Below, piece by piece: positions 23,797 to 34,103 of a DNA stretch of 64,000 nucleotides. The notes under the pieces are model-generated. The model made no database searches, was not told where the DNA came from, and saw only the letters and a list, made by a program, of their open reading frames with translations. Numbering within the stretch: the first letter of the stretch is position 1; the number at the start of each line of letters is the position of its first letter. This DNA is from Phoronis australis (lineage: Eukaryota > Phoronida > Phoronidae): NCBI GenBank assembly GCA_002633005.1, contig NMRA01000145.1, forward strand, positions 533,873-597,872, given 5' to 3'. A program made the translations under genes and the position numbers.

Positions 23797-24989
23797 CCTC
23801 TACGATCCTTCTCCACGCTAAATGTACTTTGCTTTCTCTTCACTCTATACACTTGGTCTCTGATCCAAACAGTATGGCGAACGACTTGGGTTCAACCCAT
23901 GACGTTGTACATAATTATTATTTTTTTCAATTTTTGCGTGTTTCTTTATGAGCTGTGCACTAAAGGCACTGAAATCTAGTAAGATATAATAATAAAATTT
24001 ATTTTGAGGTACTAGAGTCATGTTGTGTACACTTTAACATAGACGGTGAGAGACGTTGCATGAATTGCATCAAACCTTTTAAAAAGCCAAAAGACCTCCT
24101 AAGGACATGGACATTGAAATACGGAGGCGTAACCGCAGACGGCGTTGCGCGAAACTTAGGTATATTTGCTTCCCCCCGCTACAGACAAAAAGTGGGTTTG
24201 TGAGAAAGCATTGTGTTATCCTTGTTTTTCTTGTCTCGCTCAAATAAAGCTTAAAGAGCAGAAAGAGATTTTCACATTCATACGTCGGAACAAAACGTAT
24301 CTCTTTGAAAAGGCAAAAGACGATAAAAAGGAAGAAAGAAAAAGAAAACAGCAATCGGGCGATGATCTAGCGGCAAGAAAAAAAAGAAAGGTACTTATAT
24401 GCAAACTTTTGTTTTCTGTAAGCTTCATCACAAGCCAGTTTCGTGTTAAATTACAGGCCACTGCATGAGTTCTTGTTGTGGTATTTGGCCTGCCTCAAAT
24501 TAGAATGAGATCGTGAGACTGTGTTTAGGTGAATAAACGCAATGCGCTATACTGTTATTGAAATGAGTCCCAGATGCCTGTGAATGGCAAAATGACAACC
24601 AAGCTGTTTTGCTATTTGTGAATGGCGTTCGCGACAGAAATATATAAGGTAAACATCATGCACGCACCCAGGGGGGCTCGCGGGACTCGAAGGAGACCCT
24701 CCATTTGGCGAAGTGGGCAAAAAAGTCCGTGAAAAACGTGAAAAAGTCCCCTAAATAGGCGCAAACACACAATTCAGAGCTCTGAACATGGTACCCTGTC
24801 TATTTAGTCCTCCCGATTTTTGTTAGTAAAAGGTCCGCATCGTCAAAAAGTCGAGCCCTCATTTAAAAGGCTGGGTGCACATATCAACATTGACCTCAAA
24901 ATTCAAATGTCCTGTCCAAATTCGTAACTTATCTTCCAGTGTCTTGTGCGCAGTGCCACTTGCATATTCTACATACCTTCTTGTAATTT

Positions 24990-25361
24990 CAAATAAAGCA
25001 CGAAGTAAAGGCCTTGCGAAAAGAAGCAACTCTTGCAAATGAACACCTTGCGCCTGAATCAATGACCAACTTCACTTGGGAACAGTTGCTGCGACCCCCC
25101 CCCCCATTGTTACAAATATTCAGGACTGTGTCATCTAGAAAACTTGAATCTTGGCCACTGGTAACACCCCTGTACTCCTTATGCTGCCTTCTGTACAATC
25201 GGGAAAATCGTCGATCATTTAAGTTTTTGTCTGTATGGATCAGCCTACAACTGTGCATGCGCGGGCACAGCAATGTGGTGAGTAAACAGAAATTCTCCAG
25301 CGTGATATGGTTTTCAATTTATTCTGTAGAATTACCAAACGAATGTTTTTCGTATACATGA
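24990..25361 (+). pseudogene. Coding-like fragment of an unnamed multicopy family
   Basis: Open frame with the pattern NFTWEQLLRPPPPLLQIF, then PLVTPLYSLCCLLYNREN and SVWISLQLCMRGHSNVV. The order 'F-x-W-E-x-L-L ... P-L-L ... R-N ... L' resembles uncharacterised repetitive proteins common in marine invertebrate genomes, often near THAP or transposon sequence. This is from memory of pattern, not a search. There is no ATG start in frame; an in-frame TAA lies just upstream and a possible acceptor (AAATAAAG) near 24998. A homopolymer of nine C at about 25098 may have altered the frame. Function unknown. Confidence 0.35.
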
Positions 25362-26654
25362 CAAGCTTCTTTGAAAACTTCTATTAGTCCTAATGAATAT
25401 ACCGGCGGACTCCTCACTATTCTTGTCCCCTTGGGAAAAAGGACGCACACTCTTTCAAGACAAAGATATCCCTTCTTGAGATAGATCGCTCAATAAGGAA
25501 ATCTTAGATGTGAAAAAAAAACATTCCCACGTCAACATTTATTTCAAAATTATGGCGAGACAAAGCCAATGTCGTTAACTTTGATATCTTTTCGCCGCCA
25601 TTTTCGCCTCGCGTTGAAAACGGCCAAACCCTCCGATTGTTAAAAAATCGCTCCAACTTAGCAAACGATGATCACGTACCCGTTATTTAGTAGTAAAGTG
25701 CCTGCGAAGACTCAGTGGCATATTGAGTCCTCACTGTTTTAGGAAACAAACGCAGAACCACTAATAGATAAGGGTTAACGCTAAATCCGTGGCCCTTTTG
25801 TATAGTCCCTAATATTAAAAATTGGCCTTTTTCATTTTCCAAAACACTCACTGTCGAACACATCATAATCCACGATACTATTCAAACCATGCTTCCGGTA
25901 GACATAAAATTCATGGAAGCTACTTAGATCACACGAGTATTAGCGAGGCATCGGTTTACATAAGATACGAGACCAAAGTGACTTTACACGCGTTCACTAC
26001 TTCTGTGAAAAACTTGATTTAGTATTTGACGGTCACTGATAGTGTTTCCAATTCAGTAAATCAGCTACTTATTAGCATCCCTGTTTCATGCCTCACAAAC
26101 TGTACACATTGGCGCATTTCAATGGCGGATTTGGGGGGGGGGGGGCAAGGGGGCCGTGGCCCCACCTAAAATTCTACCAGATACCATTTGGGAGTTCGGG
26201 TGAGCGCAAGCAGGGGCTCGTCGGGGGTGAATAAACAACGCATAGGCCCTGAACAAACTGAACAAACCCCGTTTACCGTTTTTTTTTAGTCAACAGGTTC
26301 GCATTCGAGGCCTCTGCGTCCCCACAATTTAGCCTGGGTGAGCGCATTTGCCGAAATTCTGGTTATTCCCGTGTCCTCCACCCCCCCCTAACTCAACCCC
26401 TGCATTTGGGGTTACGTTAGTGCAACCGCGATTTTCTAAAGACGGTATGTCAACGTCCTTTAATCTGCCCTTGCATAAATAAGCTGTTCTTATGTACTGA
26501 ACGGAGATCGTTCTTAATTAACGGATAACAAAACCGGTACTATCACGCCGAAATTTGTCTAGTCTTCTGCAAAATTAATTGTTCTTTTATGGGCTGCACA
26601 GCACTGAAAAAGTGGGAGCTATAGCCCCCCCCACCCCCCAGCGCGGCCCACGCC
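25362..26654. other. Intergenic DNA
   Basis: No supported gene. It contains a poly-G run at about 26133-26150 and a G/C repeat at 26590-26655 related to 7713-7849. Confidence 0.5.
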
Positions 26655-27725
26655 TTAAAAGAGAACGCCACCCGATTTAATTAATCTTTTTTACCGTCTT
26701 AATCGGTCTATATCCACATTGCCTCTTATACAGTCGACCTCACCTTGCCGAAAGGTGTCGCGTTAACCTGTGAGGAAGGTGAGAAACGACGTAGCGACGT
26801 CAATGGTTCGTCTGCAGAGTGAATGCCGCTATATTGCAGTGCATCGTTCCCGCTTGTCCGAAATATGAAGCTGCGAAAAAAGCGGGTATATCGTTTTTTT
26901 GACTTCCTCGAGAGCCCGAAGTGCTTAGGAAGTGGCTCGCGGTAGTGAAGAATGAAAGGTACGTTGTTAATAGCAAGTATGAGGCCGTGAAACATCTCCG
27001 TGTCTGTGGCCGGCATTTCGTGGACAGTGATTTCTCTGACGAATTCCGTACGTCTTACCAAAGAATTATCCATTCGTTCCGTTGCCTGTGCAGGTTCACG
27101 ACGCCTCTCTAATATTCCTTGATCAGTGTATTGCGGTTTTGGAACTGATAGCCTGTGGAACCTAACGATCCGACCCGTGAAGTCTTCGTCGGATGAGCTT
27201 GACTAAGTCGGGATTGGCGCAGGGCGAGTTGCCATGTAGACGTTTATTATTCTGCGTTCTGTTTCAAAATGAATTATTCTCATCCTAACCAATGCTTATA
27301 TGAAACTGAAACGAAGTCTGTCTCATTAGATACAATTTGTAACGCCTTTGCAGTATTCGTAAGTGTAAATTTTGAGAATCCAGCAATGAATAAACCACTG
27401 CGTTACCGGATACAGTTGCCAGCAACAAAGGTAACTGACCGGGCATCGAGGCCGTGTGAGCACATGCTAATTCAGTGTTTACTGACAGAAAGCTGTTGTG
27501 AAAAAAATACTCGATTTTATATGCTATGGTCACATGTTAGGGGTTAGAAATACAAATGCATTATTCAAATCACTGTTACTGTACATTGTATGACGGTCTG
27601 TGGTAGGGGAACCCGACTTCGCGGGTCCCGACAAGTTAGTAGATTTTCAGTTTCGTGGCTAATTCAAATAATTATGTGCACATTATCTCTTTGGCTCACT
27701 ATTTTTGGGTAGCATTCTCCTTTAA
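26655..27725 (+). mobile_element. THAP-bearing inverted-repeat element, copy 1
   Basis: Left end TTAAAAGAGAACGCCACCC and right end GGGTAGCATTCTCCTTTAA are near-perfect inverted repeats, and TTAA stands at both outer edges. TTAA could be the terminal sequence or a piggyBac-type target duplication. The element holds a decayed THAP domain and about 600 nt of further sequence shared with copy 2 (39780-41321), for example 'gggattggcgcagggcgagt' and 'gtcacatgtt'. It has no transposase catalytic region. Confidence 0.7.
26825..27112 (+). pseudogene. THAP domain with one in-frame stop
   Basis: Reads QCIVPACPKYEAAKKAGISFF, split here by a TGA at 26900, then LPREPEVLRKWLAVVKNERY and RVCGRHFVDSDF. The zinc ligands C-x4-C and C-x2-H, the Pro-Arg-Glu-Pro segment, and the invariant W are all in one frame. 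The only break is TGA where copy 2 (39887) has CGA (Arg), a single C-to-T change. The frame runs on to a stop at 27110-27112. DNA-binding domain of a transposon-derived or THAP-family protein; no partner domain follows. Confidence 0.75.
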
Positions 27726-29362
27726 GGTGACTTTGGCGAAGAATTCCAACTCCACTTTTTAAGTTGCCGTTAACTTTTTCACCACGCGCGCAATAGCCAC
27801 AAGTATGTTAACAGAGTCACGTGAGTTAGGCAAAGGCTAGCTCGAGACTGTGCGAAGCGCGTGACGCTAGCGCGTGACACTTCCTTAATAGCAAGGAGTG
27901 TACTAGTACAGGAGAGTTCACTCCGCCACTTTACCATTCGCCGCAATGGTTACCGGTCGAAACACTAGCGCCCCAAGCGGTGAATAATCAACACTAGTTA
28001 GGAGCGCAGTCCGAACAATGTAGACACTGATAAACTCGTACTTTATTGACATTCAACGTGCAATAAAATTACTGTGTGATTGAAAATTGTTAGAATACAT
28101 AAACTAACATCCACTTACAATAGAATGAGAAAGAAAATGTGTACTTTAATCAATATTAAAGTGAATTTGTTTTTATTCTCTTGAAGCTAGGGGGTACCAG
28201 GCAAAAACCAAGTGGGCGCCAAATGGGTGTTGACCCCCTCCCAGGGGGAGGGGGTTACATGGGAGGAGTGCTAAACAGGTAAAAACCAATGGGTATGTAT
28301 GCCACATGGGTGTTGAGCCCCTCCCATCGTCACACATTTTGGTTGCTCCCCTGACCACTGACAAACATGTTGCTCCCAGCTCACTGCTGGTTTCATCTCC
28401 ACCCAATAATTTCGCATGTGTTCCCTGTTCAATGAACCAGGCTACTAGCAATGCAGACAATTGTTTTGTGCAGTGGGTGTTACACAAGTGAGAAGAAGAA
28501 AACAAGGCAATTCATCACTACCATAAAATCGTAATACAATTTTAGAACATTCCATTATTTCTTAGAGATGCCAGTATAGGGCTCAATCCCACTCTCCCAC
28601 TCACCAACAGTTACAAGTCACTTGATAATCTGCAGAATAGCTCACATTTTACAAAATGAAGTAACATTGAGTATATCATCACTCCTAACTAGTCAAAATT
28701 CAAATGTCATGACAAAAAATTAAGAGGTATTGAACAGCAATCAAAATATTCATTACCCACATAGCTTCAAACAAAACTGAACTAAAAAGACTTGGATGAT
28801 AAAACCAAAATTTTATTTTATATACCCACTGTTTCTATTATCAATAACAGTGAGTAAATATTTCAGGTAAGTTAAAGCCAGATCACAAAGTTATATCTGA
28901 TACCTAGCCACTGACAACTGGGGCTTAAATTAATCACAATCTCCAAAAACGTTTAAAGTAGGAAACACATACACCAACCAATACAACAAGAAAATCTGAC
29001 CAACCTTGTCACTCTCTATTAATTCACTCGTAAACAACAGCAGTTTTTGCCAAAGAAATGCGTTATAAATAAAGCTGAAAACTAATTTATTCACAGAGGC
29101 GTTTGTCATCGAGAAGCAAAATGATATGGATAGCTTGGGTTTAACAAAATTTCAGCCCACCATTCAGACTCTGAATGATCCATCAGTTTTTCACTTTGGC
29201 TCTCTCCAAATCACAGGCTAACCATTCATAAAATGTTTCAATCTGATCAACCTTAGTAAAATACGAAAACCAGATTTTGACTAATTGTCCTTTCTACACG
29301 TGATGTTCCAGTACTTGCCTTGTGAGACGATAATCAGAAATGCAAAAAAGCCTATTCCAGAC
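27726..29362. other. Intergenic DNA downstream of the THAP gene
   Basis: No exon is convincing. The minus-strand ORF at 28173-28505 covers a low-complexity block in which 'gggtgttga.cccctcc' occurs twice (28226, 28310), so I do not call it coding. Missing 3' exons of the THAP gene may lie here unrecognised. Confidence 0.4.
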
Positions 29363-30346
29363 CTGTAATATAATTTCCGGAGAACTTTTTGACCCTGACA
29401 TCTTCATTTTTGGTGGATTGGGGACATCAAATATTATTCGGGCACTGCAGTCAACACCAGCTTGTTCTTCATTCATGAACATGGACTCCTCGAAGTGATG
29501 AGAGCATAAGTTGCAGTTCTTGGACAAATAGGCTGCATCTCTATTCATAAGGTCAGCTCCCAGCGCTTGCACCTGAACAGAAATCAGTGACTGGGAGACT
29601 CAGGAACAAACCTCATACTCACTAGGCTCACATAAGACTAGTAGCCTACACTAAAGTACTGACACTACACTACAGAATTCCTGTCGTACTGTGATTGTGA
29701 TAGAGACAAAAGCGTTTTGGTTTCAACTGAAAAAAACTCGAACTCAAACATCGACCCACAGATATTTTAACAGGGCCTCGCCCCCGCATCATTGACACAT
29801 AGAATTAAGTTTTCAATGACGCACTGCTTACTTAATTGGTCCAACTGGCACATTAAAATTATGTTGATTTTTTTCACCTTTTCACCGAGACCCACAGATT
29901 CTCTAACTTGACTCATGACAGATTTGTGGCCCCACAGTGGCTGTGATGGTGCCATCATGATGGCCATGTCACCAGTCATATTACCCATGGCCACTGGCAT
30001 GGGTATGTTTTCCTAAATTATCCTTGCGATCGTACGGGTGACATTTTGATTTGTAATTCATGGACTCCAAGTATCCAAAAAGCTGACGATCACATCGTAC
30101 GTTCATCATAGTCCTTCCGCCGGCAGCCTAGCCTACACTGCAAACCGAACAGTGGCAACGAGAATGCGATCGACTTGTCTAACAACCGTGAACAACGCAC
30201 AAAATGAAAGACAATGTATCATATTATTGAATAACAGATAACCCTTACCTTTCTGGATCCTTAGGAAACCTAAAAAATGACAAGTCTGGGGTTTTCGTGG
30301 ATGAATTCATGCAATTTATCGCACTGCAAAATGCGTCCTTCCCCAT
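29363..30346 (-). CDS. THAP-domain gene, two exons, probable frameshift
   Basis: Exon 1 (30249-30346) starts ATGGGGAAGG and encodes FCSAINCMNSSTKTP then LSFFRFPKDPE, the classic first half of a THAP finger, ending at a GTAAGG donor in phase 2. Exon 2 (29363-29572) follows a 'tgatttctgttcag' acceptor. Joined in phase it begins R-C-K-R-W, supplying the invariant Trp, but this frame stops after five more codons. The adjacent frame carries YLSKNCNLCSHHFEESMFM and FDVPNPPK, the second half with the C-x2-H ligands and typical tail, to a CAG-GTCTGG donor. So a one-base frame change near 29550 separates the halves: pseudogene, assembly error, or an unusual splice. The role would be zinc-dependent DNA binding in the nucleus. 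Later exons were not found. Confidence 0.7.
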
Positions 30347-30358
30347 TGTTGGCGCTTC

Positions 30359-30504
30359 CTGGGCTGAGTTGCATAAAACTTTAAAAGTTATACGCTGGAT
30401 AAGTTTGATTGTCAGGTGCATTGTTCAACAATAACAACGTGACGCGTGATAATGCTGCGTCATTATTGCTATACGGCGTATAACTTTTATGCAACTGGGC
30501 CCTG
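30359..30504. mobile_element. Short inverted-repeat element (MITE), copy 1
   Basis: About 146 nt bounded by CTGGGCTGAGTTGCATAAAA and its inverted counterpart ending GCAACTGGGCCCTG. The inner part 'gtgcattgttcaacaataac' is shared with copy 2 at 54588-54743. It lies 13 nt upstream of the THAP ATG, so it supplies or overlaps that gene's 5' UTR or core promoter. Confidence 0.8.
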
Positions 30505-30878
30505 GTTGACAGTTGCTTAGTCACCACTTGGCGGCGCTAGTAGTAACGGTAACAGCGAACTCACAAGTGAACCCTCCTATACTACTACACTCCTTGATAA
30601 TAGCATGAGAATGTTTCAGGTGAAATTTGTAAGATTTGTGTCCTTTGAACTTATTATTCGTAAACATGCGTGATTTCACGTAACTTCCTCAAAATGGCAC
30701 CCGGTAAGAGAAACTAGAGCAAACCGCAACAGATTTTAATCGATTTGTTCAAATTATTTTGATTGAATCGTCTCCAGACTTATGTTATGAGTTGTTTAGA
30801 AGTCCATGTGCATATATGCATGTTCCATTTGATTTCATTTCCTGTATTTTGAAATTCTTAACTTTTTGTGAGGATGTA

Positions 30879-31139
30879 CTATCGCCCCTGTAAGCCTGCG
30901 GCATCCAGGGCGATGTAATTGCCTATGCGAAACACTACTTCGGCCCCGCTCTTCGTCACCCATTTCCTGGCGGTTCGATCCGCAATATTCCGCTTTAGTT
31001 CATGGATGAAGCCGAACAACTCCTTAAATATTACATCACTAAACGGAGCCAAGACAAACGTGTCCCACAGAAGTTTCCTTGCTGGATAAAATCCGTCACA
31101 ATGAGATTCTTTTCTCACAAGCTCAGGTAAGGACGCCAT
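30879..31139 (-). CDS. Small ORF of 86 codons, unrecognised
   Basis: ATG in good context (caacATGG) opens an 86-residue frame with protein-like composition: SLPELVRKESHCDGFYPARK, then a hydrophobic-aromatic stretch (LLWDTFVLAPFSDVIFKELF), and a basic segment NIADRTARKWVTK. The frame ends TAG. There is no signal peptide, no obvious membrane segment and no domain that I recognise. It may be a single small exon, a lineage-specific gene or chance. Confidence 0.3.
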   Translation of the reverse strand: MASLPELVRKESHCDGFYPARKLLWDTFVLAPFSDVIFKELFGFIHELKRNIADRTARKWVTKSGAEVVFRIGNYIALDAAGLQGR

Positions 31140-33836
31140 GTTGATGTAACAAATGACGAGAATCTCAAAAACTCCCATTTGGTGGCACTGAACAGTTATA
31201 CTGCGGCCGCTGCTAATTTGCACTGCTAAAATATTAAAATCTAGGGGAAGGCCAGGCTTGGGGGCATTTTTTAGTTAGGTATTGATTGTAGGCCAAGTGA
31301 ATGTGGTTTGTTTGTATTTGTGAATATGCTGAGAATGAAAAAGGACACTTTCTCTGCTGTAGCTGCACTCTTCTTCAAGATGATGGCCTCCTGTTGCAAT
31401 TGTGCATTGCTGTGTAGCAACTGAGAAATTGGCCGCGATTTTAGGTAGCCCTCAAACAAGCCAGATTTGCCAAAAATAGTAGGTTGACAGTACTTTTGGA
31501 CCTCAGTTTTGGAATCGGTAGGAAATTTGTTTTCGGAATCTAATGTTGACTTTAGTCATGCATCGGCAGGTAAGTGGTAGTTTTGGGGGTGAAAAGTGTC
31601 GATTTTGCATTTTTTGCCCCTATTTTTCTTAGTGTAGCTTGGTTTCCACTGGGAGTGAAAGGGTAAAAAATACAAGAGAGAACAAAATTTCTGTGCTCAT
31701 CTGTAGGTCTTGTGATGTGAAATGACTCAAAACTTTTCTTTATTTGCATGCATTTTTTGACAGAGTGATATAAGGTTGAAGAGTCCATTGACGTGCGTTC
31801 TGATAGGCAACCCCTGTGAGAATTGTTCAGTGCCTCCTTTACTGCATGCAAATTTGAGATGCTAATGAGGGAGGACTTGACTACTACGCCATCTATACAT
31901 CGACGTAAAAGTTTAAATACCCGTGGCTGCGTGTGGGATGTTGCGATTTCGTGCGCTGAAGTCGAGATTTTCAAAGTACAATTACACCACTGTTTAAGGT
32001 TGCAAAGGGAATTTTTGATATTCTTCTGTAGAAAAAGCTTTACTCTCTCTGAAGAAATCATATGTTTCCTTTTAAATGAAACTTAACTCCTGAAATTAGT
32101 CCGGGGAAGGAGACCAAAAAAACGGCGGTTTAGCTAGTTGTTCCCTCCTGGTTATCTCTTCCTGGTTATATTGACCAAAAACAAGTTTCAATTGAGTAAT
32201 TTTAATTACTCAATTGAAACGATTAAAATCGTTAACCACGATATTTTGTTGGCTTGTAACGTTTGCACCCTTTTCTCGGCATCGGCAAGTCGACTTCATA
32301 TGATATTAGGAACAAGAGTTTTCAAAAACTCCTGGGTGAGTTTAACTGAAACTTTCAAATTTTAATATTTACTTATCAATCTCAAAAACACTGCTAGAAT
32401 TTTTCTTTTAAACGTTTAATTTTTGCGTACCGTAGGATAGACGAATACGACTGCTTTTTTACAAAAATACTTTTGCGACATAATCTGGCACATAAAGGAA
32501 AAGTAATCGAAATTCCTAACAGCGTTTTTGAGGTAAATTGTGAAGTTTTCATGAAAATCGGCCAACGGTTTATTTTGATTTGAATGCACCTTTCTTAAGA
32601 ATGAAATTTTAACTCAAAAAGGTGGTAACGTAATAATGGTAATGGCACATAAATATGAAACATACTTTCATAATCTCTGATCTTTTCCTTTCAGAAAATA
32701 TATACGCTTATTGTCGTAGCCTGATTTTTGATATATGAGTTAGAGTAGAGTTCACTGCATAAGGATTGAAGTAACCTTTAAATAACCAATTATATTTGTT
32801 ATACACTAGTGTAGATCGTCAAGTCCGGACATAAGGCACTCGTCGTTTGTAGTGGCTTACATGTATGTCAAATAGTTCTGGTCCAAGGAATTGTTGCATT
32901 CTGCTTCTACACTGTCCATTAGTCCATTTTCAAGTGACCTATCGCCAGGACTTTGAGTGACGGCTTAACCGACCAATCAGAACGCATCATTCTTGACACA
33001 TCTTCGTTTCCAGGCCGCCATTTTACACGACAAACAACACGTTGCCGGGTAAAACTTATTGTTTGTTTGTCGACATTATGCACGGGTGCGGAGCTTGCGA
33101 TAGGTCGAATTATGGAAAGAGTTTTCTTCTTGATAACTGGAAAAATGTCATGTTTGGTACGTCGCAACTCGGATGATGAACTCACAACAGGCTGCTGATT
33201 ACAGGTTCATTTTGGCCATAGTATAGTGTTGGATCTGAGACTGGCCTTTGTTAGTTGCGTCATTGTCGCAACTGTGGAAATGCAAGTTCAAAACCATAGG
33301 TTGAGAAGCGTGTCACATATTATGCTGGTGCTTAGTGGTGTGACTGAGGCTATTGTTACGACTACCTCCTGTGCTTTCATTCACCACCGCTAAACTAAAC
33401 GGAAAATGCCAGGACCTTTGCGTATTTCGCTAAGCCAGTAGGATTTAAAATAAGCGAGAACAATAGAGAAACAATTTCTCCAGGAATTTTGTGAATGACT
33501 TGTGAGTGACAACTCTCCGCAGGAAGTGTGTCTTGTCGCCAAGCAACAACTAATAGCTATTCTCACTTCTGCTTCGTCTTTTGCACTGAAATGTATTTCT
33601 TCATTGTTTTTACAATTGTGAAAAAATCAGTGTGGAGCAGATAGAGCTTGATGAACTGGAACGTTTGACAATATTCGGAAGTATCGTCGAATATGATTTC
33701 TCTGGATCGAAAATCAGCGATCAAGGAATAAATCACATAATCTTTACAATGATTATCATGATTTCAAAGTAGGGGATTTTTGAAGGTACATGTAGGTCTT
33801 CACGGGCGTTAGGGGCAGTTGACAACATATACTGCA
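31140..33836. other. Intergenic DNA
   Basis: No supported gene. The 169-codon ORF at 31552-32061 (minus) has no domain and no conserved motif. 32140-32172 holds direct words 'tcctggttat' that recur inverted near 9377-9405. 32940-33040 is a repeat related to 18640-18740. Confidence 0.4.
32185..32220. repeat. 36-nt perfect palindrome
   Basis: Seventeen-nt arms (gtttcaattgagtaatt and exact complement) around TT. It is AT-rich and a likely cruciform or hairpin. Confidence 0.9.
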
Positions 33837-34103
33837 ATGGCAGATAGCAGTGATACTGTAAGTTACGAAGACTTAGAGAGCGAGCTTGACGAGTATTATG
33901 AATAGAGGTATGGAGATTGGGTTGACGACGACACCCAGGATATATGTGAAACAGAATTGGACCTGGGCATACCAGCAGACTTTGCGTGTTTGAGGCCATA
34001 CAAACTCAAAGCTCCCGCACCGACATCTCGTGGCGAATGAAGCCAAGTCGGAGCCTTCTCAGTCTGCGGACAGTCCTGATTTCGGAGCTGACATTTCTGA
34101 TTG
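33837..34103 (+). pseudogene. Decayed first exon of a P2X7-like-domain gene, copy 2
   Basis: Opens ATGGCAGATAGC and reads SYEDLESELDEYYE, then a TAG where copy 1 has a Glu codon, then RYGDWVDDDTQD and ADFACLRPYKLKAPAP. After a further frame change the tail reads SADSPDFGADISDW up to a GT donor (gattg-gtaact). Homology to 23272-23539 continues a few bases into the intron ('tcatttattgaa'). Family assignment rests on the acidic leader, PY motif and exon end; two disruptions make it non-functional as assembled. Confidence 0.45.

Noticed and set aside
28173-28505. 110-codon minus-strand ORF
   Set aside because: It covers internally repeated G/C-rich sequence ('gggtgttga.cccctcc' twice), so the frame is a product of the repeat.
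31552-32061. 169-codon minus-strand ORF
   Set aside because: Long, but no motif, no clear splice borders and non-coding-like composition; chance opening is likely.
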